Positions 20,508-30,656 of a stretch of 64,000 nucleotides of DNA are shown here, in pieces. The notes beneath the pieces were generated by a model that did no database searches, was not told the origin of the DNA, and saw nothing but the letters and a program-made list of their open reading frames with translations. How positions within the stretch are numbered: position 1 is the first letter of the stretch; the number at the start of each line of letters is the position of its first letter. The DNA lies in assembly GCA_900545225.1 (NCBI GenBank), contig UQXZ01000002.1:113597-177596 (forward strand), written 5' to 3'. The translations under genes and the position numbers were made by a program. The DNA is from an uncultured Eubacteriales bacterium. GTDB lineage: Bacteria; Bacillota; Clostridia; Lachnospirales; Lachnospiraceae.

Positions 20508-21140
20508 ATGATAAGTTTTGATAAAACTGAAGTGATGAACTTCCACAATGCCATGCGTGGTGCAAGAAACCCGTTAAACAGCTGGAACAGAATGGACAGC
20601 CACATATCTGATGAGGGTGATTTCGTATTTGGTGAAAATGACTTAGGTCTTGCAAAGAGACTTATTAATGCCGGAACTGATCACAGAAAGTTTATCAGAC
20701 AGATATTCATATCAGTGGATATTACAGCTCCTCTGTATTGGTGGAAAGAATACGACACATACAAGGTAGGAACCGTAGCTAACTCAACAAGTACAATGCA
20801 CAAGATTCACTCAAAAGAATTTGATGTTGATGATTTCAGTCATGACCATTTGACAGATGGTGCAAGAAAGGTGCTTGATAATATTATTGTTTCATTGGAA
20901 GATATGAGAAAAGAATATGTTGAAACAAAGGATAAAGAGATCTGGTACAGCATTATTCAGCTTCTTCCTGAAAGCTATAATCAGACAAGAACCTGTACTT
21001 TAAACTATGAAAATGTTATAAGTATGTATATAAGCAGAAAGCACCACAAGTTAGAAGAGTGGCATACATTCTGCCGTTGGGTGGAAGAGTTACCTTATTT
21101 CAGAGAGTTATTCCTTGAAAATGGAATCGGTAACGATTAA
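20508..21140 (+). CDS. Conserved hypothetical protein
   Basis: A 210-residue soluble protein beginning at ATG 20508, one base after the glf stop, with AAGGAATTT upstream. It is rich in aromatic and charged residues, with a distinctive core PLYWWKEYDTYKVGT (about residues 77-91) and a later tract LEEWHTFCRWVEELPYF. No known domain was recognised with confidence. There is no signal peptide or membrane segment. The tight spacing to glf suggests shared transcription, but the content gives no glycan-related clue. The product of the frame reading from 20487 would add seven residues inside glf and is not preferred. Confidence 0.75.
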   Translation: MISFDKTEVMNFHNAMRGARNPLNSWNRMDSHISDEGDFVFGENDLGLAKRLINAGTDHRKFIRQIFISVDITAPLYWWKEYDTYKVGTVANSTSTMHKIHSKEFDVDDFSHDHLTDGARKVLDNIIVSLEDMRKEYVETKDKEIWYSIIQLLPESYNQTRTCTLNYENVISMYISRKHHKLEEWHTFCRWVEELPYFRELFLENGIGND

Positions 21141-21157
21141 TAAAAGAGGTTCGAAAT

Positions 21158-21397
21158 ATGAGATTGGATAAGTTTTTGAAGTTATCAAGACTTATTAAAA
21201 GAAGAACTGTTGCAAATGAAGCCTGTGATGCAGGCAGAGTATCTCTTAATGGCAAGGTTGCGCGAGCATCAGCTGAGGTAAAAGCAGGAGATATTATTGA
21301 GATACAGTTCGGAAATAAAGTTACAACAGCTAAAGTCAAGCTCGTTAAAGATGTGGTTCGTAAGGAAGAAGCTGACTTAATGATAGAATTGTTATAA
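21158..21397 (+). CDS. rqcP: S4-domain RNA-binding protein RqcP
   Basis: A 79-residue protein consisting of a single S4 RNA-binding fold (MRLDKFLKLSRLIKRRTVANEACDAGRVSLNGK). In Firmicutes this small S4 protein (YabO/RqcP) helps RqcH add poly-alanine tails to stalled nascent chains on the 50S subunit. The location, just before an ftsB/divIC-like gene, tilS and ftsH, is the same neighbourhood as yabO in Bacillus. The start ATG 21158 follows AAAAGAGG. Confidence 0.88.
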   Translation: MRLDKFLKLSRLIKRRTVANEACDAGRVSLNGKVARASAEVKAGDIIEIQFGNKVTTAKVKLVKDVVRKEEADLMIELL

Positions 21398-21424
21398 TAA
21401 AGTACATTCTTGAGGGGTATATTT

Positions 21425-21751
21425 ATGCAGCTGGAAACTAGAAAAGAAAAAGAAAAAAGAGTCAAGAAGAACAGACGTCATACAAGGATAGGCTTACTGT
21501 CTATCGCTGGCTTTGTGTGCGTATTTTTGATTTTTTTTTTGATTGCAAATAATAACCTCAAGTCAAAATCTGCAGAAAACCAGGCCAAGATTGAAGAGCT
21601 CCAGGAATCTATCGAAGAGCAGAAAAAGCGAAGCGAAGATCTGGACGAACAAAAGGAATATACAAAAACAAAAGAGTATATTGAAAAGATTGCCAAGGAA
21701 AAGCTTGGCCTGGTTTACCCTAACGAAATTATCTTTAAAACAAATGAGTAA
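21425..21751 (+). CDS. FtsB/DivIC-type septum formation initiator
   Basis: A 108-residue bitopic membrane protein: a basic N-terminus, one membrane segment (about residues 23-41), then a coiled coil rich in Glu and Lys (about 47-85) and a short conserved end (KIAKEKLGLVYPNEIIF) typical of DivIC/FtsB. It belongs to the FtsQ/DivIB-FtsL-DivIC division complex. The start is ATG 21425 behind GAGGGG; a TTG at 21410 is in frame but worse placed. Its stop overlaps the tilS start. A run of nine T at 21530-21539 lies in the membrane-segment codons. Confidence 0.85.
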   Translation: MQLETRKEKEKRVKKNRRHTRIGLLSIAGFVCVFLIFFLIANNNLKSKSAENQAKIEELQESIEEQKKRSEDLDEQKEYTKTKEYIEKIAKEKLGLVYPNEIIFKTNE

Positions 21752-23246
21752 TATGAATTATACGATCAATGGTCTAAAAAAGGTTGCCGGGTATATATCC
21801 GACAACATTATGTTAGAAAAACATGACAATATAATAGTAGGACTTTCAGGAGGCGCTGATTCAAGCTGCCTCTTGTTTTTAATATGCAGACTTATTGAAA
21901 ATGGTGTAATTCCTGAGTGTAATGTCCATGCAATCCACATTAATCACGGCATAAGAGGTGAAGAAGCGGAAAGAGATGAAGCGGCTTCAGAAACATTTGC
22001 CCATAGTTTAGGCGTGGATTTTAAATCATATCACATTGATATTCCAAAGCTATCTAGAGAAACCGGATTAAGCGAGGAAGAAACAGGAAGAAATGTAAGA
22101 TATGAATGTTTCAGAGCATTTGCAGTGGAACACAGTAAATTAACGGGAACTTACCTGCGTAAATATAAGATTGCCGTGGCACATAATGCAAATGACAGGG
22201 CGGAGACATACATTTTCAATCTTACAAGAGGAGCGGGGCTTAAAGGACTGTCAGGAATTAAGCCTGTAAATGGCGATATAATAAGACCGATTTTATGCCT
22301 TTCCAGAGATGAAATAGAAAATATCTGCCATGAAAATAATATTTCTTTTGTAACTGATTCAACTAATAATGAAGACATTTACACAAGAAATTTTATCCGA
22401 CATAAAATCATAGAACCGCTGGCAAATATTAATGAAATGGCTGTGGCTCATATTAATGAGGCAGCGGACAGGGCGAAAGAAGCCTATGACTATATTGATG
22501 GTCAGGCAAAAGAGATTTTCGAGAAGTGTTCTGTAGTTGAACACGACAATATAGGTGCTGTTAAAAGTGTAGTCAGGGTCATGCTTAACTTCGATCTTAA
22601 ACATCAGCCTGCCGTAATCAGAAAATCCGTATATTCGAAAGCTGTGGAGTGTCTGGCGGGAAATGCAGCGGACATTTACAGTACAAGATTTGATGCAATA
22701 GATGAACTTCTGTTAAATGGAACAACAGGTAAAATCATTCAGCTTGGAAGAGGTATTATTGCAAGGCTTGATTATAAAATGCTCTGCTTTGAATATGAAA
22801 AGAGATTTACGGACACTTCTGAAAATGACGATTGCATACATTTTCTGAACGACAACGTCAGAAATCAGATAGAAAATGGTGAAGTTGTCGAATTGCAGTT
22901 TGATAAATTCGCTTTAAGGCTCTATAAAACTGAAAAAGTTATTAAAAATGAGAATGAATGCTATACCAAGTATTTTGATTATGATAAAATTAAAGGGAAT
23001 TTACGCTTTCGGAAGAGACATCCACAGGATGTGATGATAGTGGATGTTGACGGATCTGAAAAAAAGGTTAAGAAGGTGTTTATAGACAGTAAAGTGCCAC
23101 AGGCAATCCGAGATGATATATGGCTTCTGGCGGATGATAAAACCTGCCTCTGGGCGGTTGGAGTCAGACAGTCAGTTGATTCATTTGTTAAAGATGGTTG
23201 TCCGGGACTTTGCATAGAGTGGTTACCATTAACTTATAAGGAGTAA
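21744..23246 (+). CDS. tilS: tRNA(Ile)-lysidine synthase
   Basis: TilS modifies C34 of tRNA-Ile(CAU) to lysidine so that it reads AUA codons. It has 500 residues with the ATP PP-loop SGGADS at residues 35-40, the HINHGIRGEEAERDE region and AHNANDRAET, then the C-terminal domains typical of long TilS. The start is ATG 21744, overlapping the previous gene by eight bases, or ATG 21753; no clear ribosome site supports either, which fits translational coupling. hpt, often found between tilS and ftsH, is absent. Confidence 0.93.
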   Translation: MSNMNYTINGLKKVAGYISDNIMLEKHDNIIVGLSGGADSSCLLFLICRLIENGVIPECNVHAIHINHGIRGEEAERDEAASETFAHSLGVDFKSYHIDIPKLSRETGLSEEETGRNVRYECFRAFAVEHSKLTGTYLRKYKIAVAHNANDRAETYIFNLTRGAGLKGLSGIKPVNGDIIRPILCLSRDEIENICHENNISFVTDSTNNEDIYTRNFIRHKIIEPLANINEMAVAHINEAADRAKEAYDYIDGQAKEIFEKCSVVEHDNIGAVKSVVRVMLNFDLKHQPAVIRKSVYSKAVECLAGNAADIYSTRFDAIDELLLNGTTGKIIQLGRGIIARLDYKMLCFEYEKRFTDTSENDDCIHFLNDNVRNQIENGEVVELQFDKFALRLYKTEKVIKNENECYTKYFDYDKIKGNLRFRKRHPQDVMIVDVDGSEKKVKKVFIDSKVPQAIRDDIWLLADDKTCLWAVGVRQSVDSFVKDGCPGLCIEWLPLTYKE

Positions 23247-23249
23247 CAT

Positions 23250-25298
23250 ATGAATAATAGAAATAATGATAACAGGAACAGAGGTGCCCTGGCTTCATTT
23301 ATATTCTTAATTGTCCTTCTTGTTATGTCATTAATCATGATCTATACCATGACAGGTAGAGAAACAAATGTTAATGAATCATATATCTATTCTGATTTTC
23401 AGGAAGATGTAACTAATAAGAAGGTCGAAAAAGTAGTAGTTGAACAAAGTACCAGCGTTCCAACAGGAACACTGCAGGTTCAGCTGAATGACAATACAGT
23501 AAAATCATTAGCTGTATCTGATGTTAATAAATCAGAAGAATATCTTACAGAAAATAACATTCCGTTTTTAGTAAGTGAGATTCAGCAGAGAAGCGGTTTT
23601 GGTTCTGTAATGCTACAGTTACTGATTGTATTCCTTCCACTTATCTTATTATTTATTATAATGAGAAGAGGAATGAGTAATATGCAGGGCGGCGGTATGC
23701 TGGGTAACTTTGCCAAGAGTAAGGCAAGGTTAAACCAGGATGGCTCTGTTAAGACAGTAACATTTAAGGATGTAGCCGGACTTAAGGAAGAAAAGGAAGA
23801 ACTTGAGGAAATCGTAGACTTCCTTAAAAATCCTGAAAGATATACAAGACTTGGAGCACATATTCCAAAGGGTGTAATGCTTGCAGGCCCTCCGGGAACA
23901 GGTAAGACACTTCTTGCAAAGGCTGTTGCCGGTGAAGCAGGAGTTCCTTTCTTTAGTATCTCAGGTTCAGATTTCGTTGAAATGTTCGTCGGCGTTGGTG
24001 CCGCACGAGTAAGAGATATGTTTACAGAGGCCAAGAACAATGCCCCATGTATTATTTTCATTGACGAAATCGATGCTGTTGCAAGACAGCGTGGTGCAGG
24101 CCTTGGCGGTGGCCACGACGAAAGAGAGCAGACTCTCAACCAGCTTCTTGTTGAAATGGATGGTTTCAGCGCCAACTCAGGCATTATAGTTATGGCGGCT
24201 ACCAACAGAATTGATATTCTTGATCCTGCCATCTTAAGACCGGGCCGTTTCGACAGAAAGATAACTGTTGGATATCCTGACAGAGAAGCAAGACTTCAGA
24301 TTCTTAAGGTTCATTCAAGAAATAAACCACTTGCTGATGATGTTGATTTAGAGTCACTTGCAAGTGTATCTGTAGGATTTACAGGTGCTGACCTTGCCAA
24401 TATCATGAACGAAGCAGCTATTGCAGCCGCAGTAGATCACAGACAATATATCACTAATGAAGATGTAAAGAATTCATTTATCAGAGAAGGTATTGGTGTT
24501 GAGAAGAAGAGCAGAGTAATCTCTGAGAAGGATAAGCTTATTACAGCTTACCATGAGACAGGACATGCGATACTCTTCCATGAACTTCCGGATGTGGGAC
24601 CGGTTCATATTATTTCCATTATTCCTACAGGAATGGGGGCAGCGGGTTATACAATGCCACTTCCTGAAAAGGATGAGTTATTTAATACTAAGGGCAAGAT
24701 GATGCAGAATATCATGGTTGCCATGGGTGGTAGAATAGCTGAAGAAATAATATTTGACGATGTAACAACAGGTGCATCACAGGATATTAAGCAAGCATCT
24801 CAGCTTGCAAGAGATATGGTAACTAAGTACGGATTCTCAAAGGATCTCGGATTCTTAGATTACAGCACTCAGTCAGATGAGTTATTCATAGGCAGAGAGC
24901 TTGCACACAGCAATAACTTCAGTGAGCAGACAGCTACAAAGATTGATGAAGCTGTTAAGGAAATCATTGATGAGTGCTATGCAAAGGCTAAGAAGATTAT
25001 TCTTGATAACAAGGATGTATTAGAGAGAGCAGCTAAAGCTCTTATTAAGAAAGAAAAGCTTTCAAGAGAAGAATTTGAAGCAATTTTCAGAGGTGAGGAG
25101 ATTGATCTTTCAGGCAAGGCTAAGGAAGAAGAATCTGATAACACATCTGAAGCTGCAGATAATAATGAACATACAGCTGAAAGCAATTCAACAGCTAAAG
25201 ATAATGTTACAGACAATGACAATTCAGCAGATTTGAATGATGTTCATGACAATAATTCAAATGTGGACCATGATGAGTCAGATAATAATCAGAACTGA
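23250..25298 (+). CDS. ftsH: ATP-dependent zinc metalloprotease FtsH
   Basis: Membrane AAA+ protease for quality control of membrane and regulatory proteins. It has 682 residues: two N-terminal membrane helices (about 14-33 and 113-130), Walker A GPPGTGKT at 213-220, second region of homology with arginine fingers, and the zinc site HETGH at 435-439. The last 60 residues are an unusual tail very rich in Asn, Asp, Ser and Thr, low in complexity, and not part of the conserved protease. It begins four bases after the tilS stop. Confidence 0.97.
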   Translation: MNNRNNDNRNRGALASFIFLIVLLVMSLIMIYTMTGRETNVNESYIYSDFQEDVTNKKVEKVVVEQSTSVPTGTLQVQLNDNTVKSLAVSDVNKSEEYLTENNIPFLVSEIQQRSGFGSVMLQLLIVFLPLILLFIIMRRGMSNMQGGGMLGNFAKSKARLNQDGSVKTVTFKDVAGLKEEKEELEEIVDFLKNPERYTRLGAHIPKGVMLAGPPGTGKTLLAKAVAGEAGVPFFSISGSDFVEMFVGVGAARVRDMFTEAKNNAPCIIFIDEIDAVARQRGAGLGGGHDEREQTLNQLLVEMDGFSANSGIIVMAATNRIDILDPAILRPGRFDRKITVGYPDREARLQILKVHSRNKPLADDVDLESLASVSVGFTGADLANIMNEAAIAAAVDHRQYITNEDVKNSFIREGIGVEKKSRVISEKDKLITAYHETGHAILFHELPDVGPVHIISIIPTGMGAAGYTMPLPEKDELFNTKGKMMQNIMVAMGGRIAEEIIFDDVTTGASQDIKQASQLARDMVTKYGFSKDLGFLDYSTQSDELFIGRELAHSNNFSEQTATKIDEAVKEIIDECYAKAKKIILDNKDVLERAAKALIKKEKLSREEFEAIFRGEEIDLSGKAKEEESDNTSEAADNNEHTAESNSTAKDNVTDNDNSADLNDVHDNNSNVDHDESDNNQN

Positions 25299-25374
25299 TG
25301 AAGATTTGATTTAAATTATTTTCAATATGTAATACTAAATAAAAGCGACGATAATTATAGAAGAAGATGATAGT

Positions 25375-26112
25375 ATGAAAAAAAGCAAGAAAAAGAAAAG
25401 ATTTGCTGTGACTGCTGTATTTATCGGATCTATAGCGACTATTGTCGCTTTTTTGATTGTAACTTTTGTAAATCATGGAAAAAGCGATAATAATGAAAAT
25501 ATAATCGAAAGTACAGCAGGTGAAACGAGTACTCAGGAATCGGAAAGTTCCAAGAATGTAACATCAAAGGGATACAAAATAGAAAATATTGACGGCGTAA
25601 CATATATTAATAATATTATGATTGTTAATAAGGAATATCCTTTACCAAGAAGCTATGACCCAAAGGATCTGGACACAACAGCATACAATGCATTTTTAGA
25701 AATGAAAAAGGCTGCGGAAGCCGATGATATTGAGTTATGGATTCAATCAGGTTACAGATCATATGACAGACAAAAAGAATTATATGATGAATCAATTAAT
25801 TCACCGGATGCAAATAAAACAGATTCTCTTATTGCAAAGCCGGGATATTCAGAGCATCAGACAGGCCTGTCTATGGATATTAACTCTGTAACTGAACTTA
25901 TGGATGAATGGGCAGAGGGTGTCTGGCTTAAGGATAACTGTTATAAATATGGATTTATAGTAAGATATCCAAAGGGAAAGGAAAATTATACGGGATATGA
26001 TTATGAACCATGGCATTTAAGATATGTAGGCAGGGAGCTTGCAACGAAATTACATGATTCAGGTCAGTGTCTTGAAGAATACCTGGGTATAATCTCAGAA
26101 TATTCACATTAA
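25375..26112 (+). CDS. D-alanyl-D-alanine carboxypeptidase, VanY/M15B family
   Basis: A 245-residue membrane-anchored cell-wall carboxypeptidase. A lysine-rich start and one membrane helix (about residues 10-32) anchor it outside the cell, followed by a Ser/Glu-rich linker. The zinc peptidase domain shows SGYRSYDRQKELY, SEHQTGLSMDI and PWHLRYVG, which supply the zinc-binding His, Asp and His and the catalytic Glu/His. It trims the terminal D-Ala of peptidoglycan peptides. There is no sign of van resistance genes nearby, so it is a housekeeping wall enzyme. Confidence 0.92.
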   Translation: MKKSKKKKRFAVTAVFIGSIATIVAFLIVTFVNHGKSDNNENIIESTAGETSTQESESSKNVTSKGYKIENIDGVTYINNIMIVNKEYPLPRSYDPKDLDTTAYNAFLEMKKAAEADDIELWIQSGYRSYDRQKELYDESINSPDANKTDSLIAKPGYSEHQTGLSMDINSVTELMDEWAEGVWLKDNCYKYGFIVRYPKGKENYTGYDYEPWHLRYVGRELATKLHDSGQCLEEYLGIISEYSH

Positions 26113-26123
26113 TAGGAATTGAT

Positions 26124-27164
26124 ATGACGGATAATAAACAAGATAAGAATGCACAGAACAATATAGAAAAAGATGTTGTTGTGGCAGAAACTGCAGAACA
26201 GAACAATACAGAAAATGACGTTGTTGAAACAGCGGCTACAGAGAATAACAACATTGAAAATGCTGCAGGTCAGAATGATGAAATACAGGCTACTGCAGGT
26301 GATTCTGTATCAGAAGAAAATGCTGATTCACAGGAAGAAGAGCAGGTGAAAGAGTCTAAGAAATCAACTGCCGAAGCAATCCTTGAAGATAGAGATAAAA
26401 TCGTTGGTGAGGCTGCAATCGGAATTGATGCAAATGAACTTCCTGACAGCTCAAAGAGATTAATAAGAAAAAATAAGGTTAAGGTGGACAATTCTCCAAC
26501 TCCATCTGCCTATGAAGAGCATCATCAGTTCATTGAAAAGAGTGAACGTGGTGATGCAGACTGGGGCGTATATCGTAGAAACTACGGATGGCCTTATAAA
26601 ATATTATTTATTGTTGCAATAATAGGAACATCATACTTTATATTCACTCAGATACTTGAGCACGTATTTGGTATAGAATGGACTTATGGCTGGGGACCAA
26701 TCAAATGGTTTGTAAATGTATTATGTACAGGTTGCTTAATAGGTGTTCCTGCAATGCTTATTCTTCCGTACTTCAGTTACAGAAAATTCAAGAGAAACCA
26801 TATTGAATATGAGCCGGAATATTTTACATACTATGAGTACTTTGTAGATGGAAATACGCCTGAAGGTCATGTTGAAGTTCACAATGAGTACAAGGTTGTA
26901 AGAGTAAGAGTTATCGAAGAGACAATCGGCTACTTCAGAGTAAGAGGACGCGTGGAAAGAACTGTTGTTACAAACGGTAAGCCTGGAAAGGTAAGCGTTC
27001 TTAAGAAGACAATCATTCCTAAGTCATTCAGCAACATGGAACTTATTGAAAAGTACTTATTAGGTGGTAAGAATGAGTATCATTACGTTAAATTCCAGGA
27101 TTTTGATGAGGGAGAAGGCGTAAGAAGATATAGCTCACACTATAAAAAATACAAAAAATATTAA
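26124..27164 (+). CDS. Hypothetical membrane protein with acidic N-terminus
   Basis: A 346-residue protein not assigned to a known family. The first ~105 residues are a low-complexity tract rich in Glu, Asn, Thr and Ala. Two membrane segments follow (about residues 161-184 and 193-215), and the C-terminal ~120 residues are basic and Tyr-rich, probably cytoplasmic (EYEPEYFTYYEYF and later HYKKYKKY). It lies 11 bases after the carboxypeptidase gene and 18 before proS, so it is co-transcribed. Topology suggests both long ends face the cytoplasm. Function unknown. Confidence 0.75.
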   Translation: MTDNKQDKNAQNNIEKDVVVAETAEQNNTENDVVETAATENNNIENAAGQNDEIQATAGDSVSEENADSQEEEQVKESKKSTAEAILEDRDKIVGEAAIGIDANELPDSSKRLIRKNKVKVDNSPTPSAYEEHHQFIEKSERGDADWGVYRRNYGWPYKILFIVAIIGTSYFIFTQILEHVFGIEWTYGWGPIKWFVNVLCTGCLIGVPAMLILPYFSYRKFKRNHIEYEPEYFTYYEYFVDGNTPEGHVEVHNEYKVVRVRVIEETIGYFRVRGRVERTVVTNGKPGKVSVLKKTIIPKSFSNMELIEKYLLGGKNEYHYVKFQDFDEGEGVRRYSSHYKKYKKY

Positions 27165-27182
27165 TTATATGGAGATTTGATA

Positions 27183-28622
27183 ATGGCAAATGATAAGAAA
27201 CTTGTTGAAGCCATAACATCAATGGATGTTGACTTCGCTCAGTGGTATACAGACGTTGTAAAAAAAGCAGATCTTATGGCATATTCTGCAGTTAAGGGCT
27301 TTATGATTTTCAAGCCTGCAGGTTATGCGATCTGGGAAAATATTAAGTCAGAACTAGATAGAAGATTTAAGGAAACAGGCGTTGAAAATGTTTCTATGCC
27401 ACTTCTTATTCCTGAGGGCTTACTTAATAAGGAAAAGGATCATATCGAAGGATTTGCACCTGAAGTAGCATGGGTTACATACGGTGGTGAAGAAGAGTTA
27501 ACAGAGAGATACTGTATCAGACCCACATCTGAGACATTATTCTGTGACTTCTACCATGATGACATTCAGTCATACAGAGATTTACCAAAGGTATATAACC
27601 AGTGGTGCTCAGTAGTACGTTGGGAAAAGGAAACAAGACCATTCCTTCGTTCAAGAGAGTTCTTATGGCAGGAAGGTCATACAGCACACGCAACTGAAGA
27701 AGAGGCACAGGAAAGAACAATCCAGATGCTTAACGTATATGCTGATTTCTGTGAAGAGGTTCTTGCAATCCCTATGGTTAAGGGGCAGAAGACAGAAAAA
27801 GAGCAGTTTGCAGGTGCAAAGGCTACATATACAATTGAGTCACTTATGCATGACGGTAAGGCTCTTCAGAGTGGTACAAGTCATAACTTTGGTGACGGAT
27901 TTGCCAAGGCATTTGATATTCAGTACACAGATAAGGACAATAAGTTACAGTATGTTCATCAGACATCATGGGGAGTAACAACAAGACTTATCGGTGCCAT
28001 CATCATGGTTCACGGTGATAATGAAGGACTCGTTCTTCCACCAAGAATTGCTCCTGTTCAGGCAAATATCATTCCTATTCAGCAGAAGAAGGACGGCGTT
28101 CTTGATAAGTGCTATGAAGTTAAGGATCTTCTCAAGAAGGCAGGAATTGCAGTTAAGGTTGATGATACAGATAAGACTCCTGGTTGGAAGTTCTCAGAAT
28201 GTGAGATGAGAGGTATTCCTGTAAGAATCGATCTCGGACCTAAGGACATTGAAGCAGGTAAGGCAGTATTAGTTCGTAGAGATACAAGAGAGAAGATTGA
28301 AGTATCTTTAGATAATATTGTTGAAGAAGTACAGAAGCTTATGGACACAATCCAGAAGGATATGTTCAACAGAGCTAAGGAACATAGAGATTCACATACA
28401 TACGTTGCTACAAACTACGATGAGTTCAAGGATACAGTAGAGAACAAGCCTGGATTCATTAAGGCTATGTGGTGCGGTAACAGAGAATGTGAAGACATGA
28501 TCAAAGAAGAAACAGGTGCAACATCACGTTGTATGCCATTTGAGCAGGAAACTGTTTCAGATGTATGCGTATGCTGCGGTAAGAAGGCAAAGAGCCTTGT
28601 ATACTGGGGTAGAGCATATTAA
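27183..28622 (+). CDS. proS: Prolyl-tRNA synthetase (short, archaeal/eukaryal type)
   Basis: Charges tRNA-Pro. It has 479 residues from ATG 27183, set by GGAG at 27171-27174. The protein is the ProS3 type without the editing insertion domain: class II motif 2 ([30 protein letters not shown]) and motif 3 ([10 protein letters not shown]) are clear, and the C-terminus carries the extra zinc-like domain with Cys residues ([27 protein letters not shown]) typical of this type. It ends its operon at a strong terminator. No T-box precedes it. Confidence 0.95.
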   Translation: MANDKKLVEAITSMDVDFAQWYTDVVKKADLMAYSAVKGFMIFKPAGYAIWENIKSELDRRFKETGVENVSMPLLIPEGLLNKEKDHIEGFAPEVAWVTYGGEEELTERYCIRPTSETLFCDFYHDDIQSYRDLPKVYNQWCSVVRWEKETRPFLRSREFLWQEGHTAHATEEEAQERTIQMLNVYADFCEEVLAIPMVKGQKTEKEQFAGAKATYTIESLMHDGKALQSGTSHNFGDGFAKAFDIQYTDKDNKLQYVHQTSWGVTTRLIGAIIMVHGDNEGLVLPPRIAPVQANIIPIQQKKDGVLDKCYEVKDLLKKAGIAVKVDDTDKTPGWKFSECEMRGIPVRIDLGPKDIEAGKAVLVRRDTREKIEVSLDNIVEEVQKLMDTIQKDMFNRAKEHRDSHTYVATNYDEFKDTVENKPGFIKAMWCGNRECEDMIKEETGATSRCMPFEQETVSDVCVCCGKKAKSLVYWGRAY

Positions 28623-28649
28623 TTATAAATAACAATATAACATGTTAAT

Positions 28650-28702
28650 AACCCCGACCAATGCAGAAGATTATATATGCTTCTGCAGCGGTCGGGGTTT
28701 TG
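28650..28702 (+). terminator. Terminator of proS
   Basis: AACCCCGACC (28650-28659) pairs with GGTCGGGGTT (28690-28699) with a second inner stem (TGCAGAAG/CTTCTGCA), followed by TTTTG. Confidence 0.93.
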
Positions 28703-28720
28703 TTATGCTCAGATATTAAG

Positions 28721-28796
28721 TTAAGGTGTAGAAGATACCATTGAGCTTAGGTATAGCAGATACTGTTTATGTTCAAGTGTAGCAGATGCTGTTATA
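28721..28796. repeat. Three degenerate ~26-base tandem repeats
   Basis: Units starting near 28721, 28747 and 28773 share TTA-GGTGTAGCAGATACTGTT. They sit between the proS terminator and the next terminator and have no coding frame of note. Confidence 0.5.
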
Positions 28797-28871
28797 TTCT
28801 GACATGGAAAATAATAAAGATAATGTTATATATAAGATAAATAGTATGTCAGATGAAAGCATACAGCATAT

Positions 28872-28902
28872 AAAAAAGCCCGGCGCACAGCCGGGCTTTT
28901 TT
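28872..28902. terminator. Bidirectional terminator
   Basis: AAAAAAGCCCGGC (28872-28884), GCACA, GCCGGGCTTTTTT (28890-28902). It ends the L,D-transpeptidase gene on the minus strand and any read-through from proS on the plus strand. Confidence 0.92.
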
Positions 28903-28910
28903 ATATGCAA

Positions 28911-30317
28911 TTATAATTCTGCTGAACGATATACGATAACAGGTGTGTTAACTTTAATTCGCTCATACATAGGTTTTACGATTGAGAGTGGTGTATTAAT
29001 ACATCCGTGTGAACCACCGCTTGTTTTGTAGAGCTCACCACCGAATGTAGTAAACCATGATGCATCATGGATACCACATCCCTGCCAGTCGAATGGCATC
29101 CAGTAGTCTGCATGAACTACAGGCTGGAATAAGAGGAAGTACTTATCAGTTGACTTAGATAAGAGTCTGAAGATACCACTTGGTGTAGCAGCATCTTCAT
29201 ATCTGCCTGATTCATCACCTGTACGAACATCAGTCTCAAGATATACGCTTCCGTTAACGTAGTACCACATATGCTGTCTTGAAACGTCAATCTCAACATA
29301 TGTATCACCGATATCGCCTGAACCATTTGCAGCATTTCTTGTAAGTGCAGGATTATCCCATACAGCTGCTACAGTCTGTGACTCACATGATGTGATGGCA
29401 GTTTCAATAGCCTGTGCTGTTGCAGCCTTATCAAGACTGAAACCATATGTATCTCTTGCCGTACCCGGAAGAGATACAAGACCTATTCCTGTAGCAGGGA
29501 ACTTTCTTGTAGTTCCTAATGTGTTGTACTTATCTGCAAGAGATGAAACATATTCATCAACCTTATCTTCTTTAAATGCTAAATCAGTTCCGTTTGTTGT
29601 TATCCAGTCTTTAAATGTATCAACAGTTAAAGTTTCTGTTGCCCCTGTTAAGTCAATTGTAATCTCTACACCCTTGAACTTTTCAATTGTTGCCACTAAT
29701 GCTTTAAGTTCTTCGTTATCGGCATAAACAGTAGGTTTAAGATAACAACCGGCATCTGCAATATTAACTTCGAATACACCATTGTTAAGATCAGTAATTA
29801 TTGTATTCTTTAATTTTTCGCCGTCTACCTTATTACCTTCAACAGCTTCTATGATAACTGCATGCTCTCCTGAAGAATCAATATAAGCATTTGCAGGCTC
29901 TACTGCATTGGCATTGAGATCATTTATAAGATTAGAAATTGAAGTATTTAACTTCTCTTCATCATATTTTGTCCTTGTCTGAACCTCATATGTCTTCTTT
30001 CCGGCAAGATTGAAAAGCCATAACATAGGTGACTGTGACTTCTGGATTGCCTGAATATCAGTTGTATATTCAGAAGTATATCCAATGTCTGTTAACTTAA
30101 TCTCCTTAGTTGCACCGTTCATTGTTGTAATCTTAATGGAATCTGTACGATTGAGATCGTCATTTAAATCCTGAACGGTACGAAATCCGGCTTTTTTCTC
30201 GCCTAAATAAGTATTGCCCCAAAATTTATTAGCGTTAATAATCGCACCTATAAAATAGAATGCGGCAAAAGCAACTACCGGTATTAACCAGAATAGAAAC
30301 TTCTTATTCTTTTTCAT
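28911..30317 (-). CDS. L,D-transpeptidase (YkuD domain) with peptidoglycan-binding region
   Basis: A 468-residue wall-crosslinking enzyme. The N-terminus has one membrane segment (about 6-26), followed by a long region of two repeated units that resemble the putative peptidoglycan-binding module of Firmicute L,D-transpeptidases. The C-terminal YkuD domain ends with SHGCIN and the catalytic Cys at about residue 439. It makes 3-3 crosslinks or attaches proteins to the wall. The start was set at ATG 30317, behind AAGGAGG; the in-frame extension to 30371 lacks a site. It is a single-gene unit ending at a bidirectional terminator. Confidence 0.92.
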   Translation of the reverse strand: MKKNKKFLFWLIPVVAFAAFYFIGAIINANKFWGNTYLGEKKAGFRTVQDLNDDLNRTDSIKITTMNGATKEIKLTDIGYTSEYTTDIQAIQKSQSPMLWLFNLAGKKTYEVQTRTKYDEEKLNTSISNLINDLNANAVEPANAYIDSSGEHAVIIEAVEGNKVDGEKLKNTIITDLNNGVFEVNIADAGCYLKPTVYADNEELKALVATIEKFKGVEITIDLTGATETLTVDTFKDWITTNGTDLAFKEDKVDEYVSSLADKYNTLGTTRKFPATGIGLVSLPGTARDTYGFSLDKAATAQAIETAITSCESQTVAAVWDNPALTRNAANGSGDIGDTYVEIDVSRQHMWYYVNGSVYLETDVRTGDESGRYEDAATPSGIFRLLSKSTDKYFLLFQPVVHADYWMPFDWQGCGIHDASWFTTFGGELYKTSGGSHGCINTPLSIVKPMYERIKVNTPVIVYRSAEL

Positions 30318-30494
30318 ATTAAAATGTTGCCTCCTTAACAAACAATGCACCCTATCCATATAGTAATTCAAATCCCATTATTATTGTACATACCATAGTA
30401 CGATATAAATAGAGATATAAATTATTACTGCATTACTAAGAGTAATAAACATATATGACTAACTATAAATAATTAATCGATTATGGATAATCAT

Positions 30495-30578
30495 AGATGG
30501 CTAAACAGATATAGTTAAACATGTATAGTTAGACATTCATGGTTAGCCGCTTACAGTTAAGCATTTATGCTCAGAATA
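30495..30578. repeat. Six degenerate 14-base tandem repeats
   Basis: Successive 14-base units from 30495 (for example 30509-30522, 30523-30536, 30551-30564) match ATATAGTTAAACAT with a few changes each. They lie in the 340-base gene-free spacer between tcdA and the L,D-transpeptidase. Confidence 0.6.
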
Positions 30579-30656
30579 CCGCGCATAGTAAACGACTTAA
30601 TTCTACTCTATAGTATCAATCTATTCAAGAATTATTACATTAATATGTATAGTAGA

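Noticed and set aside
23582..24232. 216-codon open frame on the minus strand
   Set aside because: Antisense of the ftsH AAA domain, no ribosome site.
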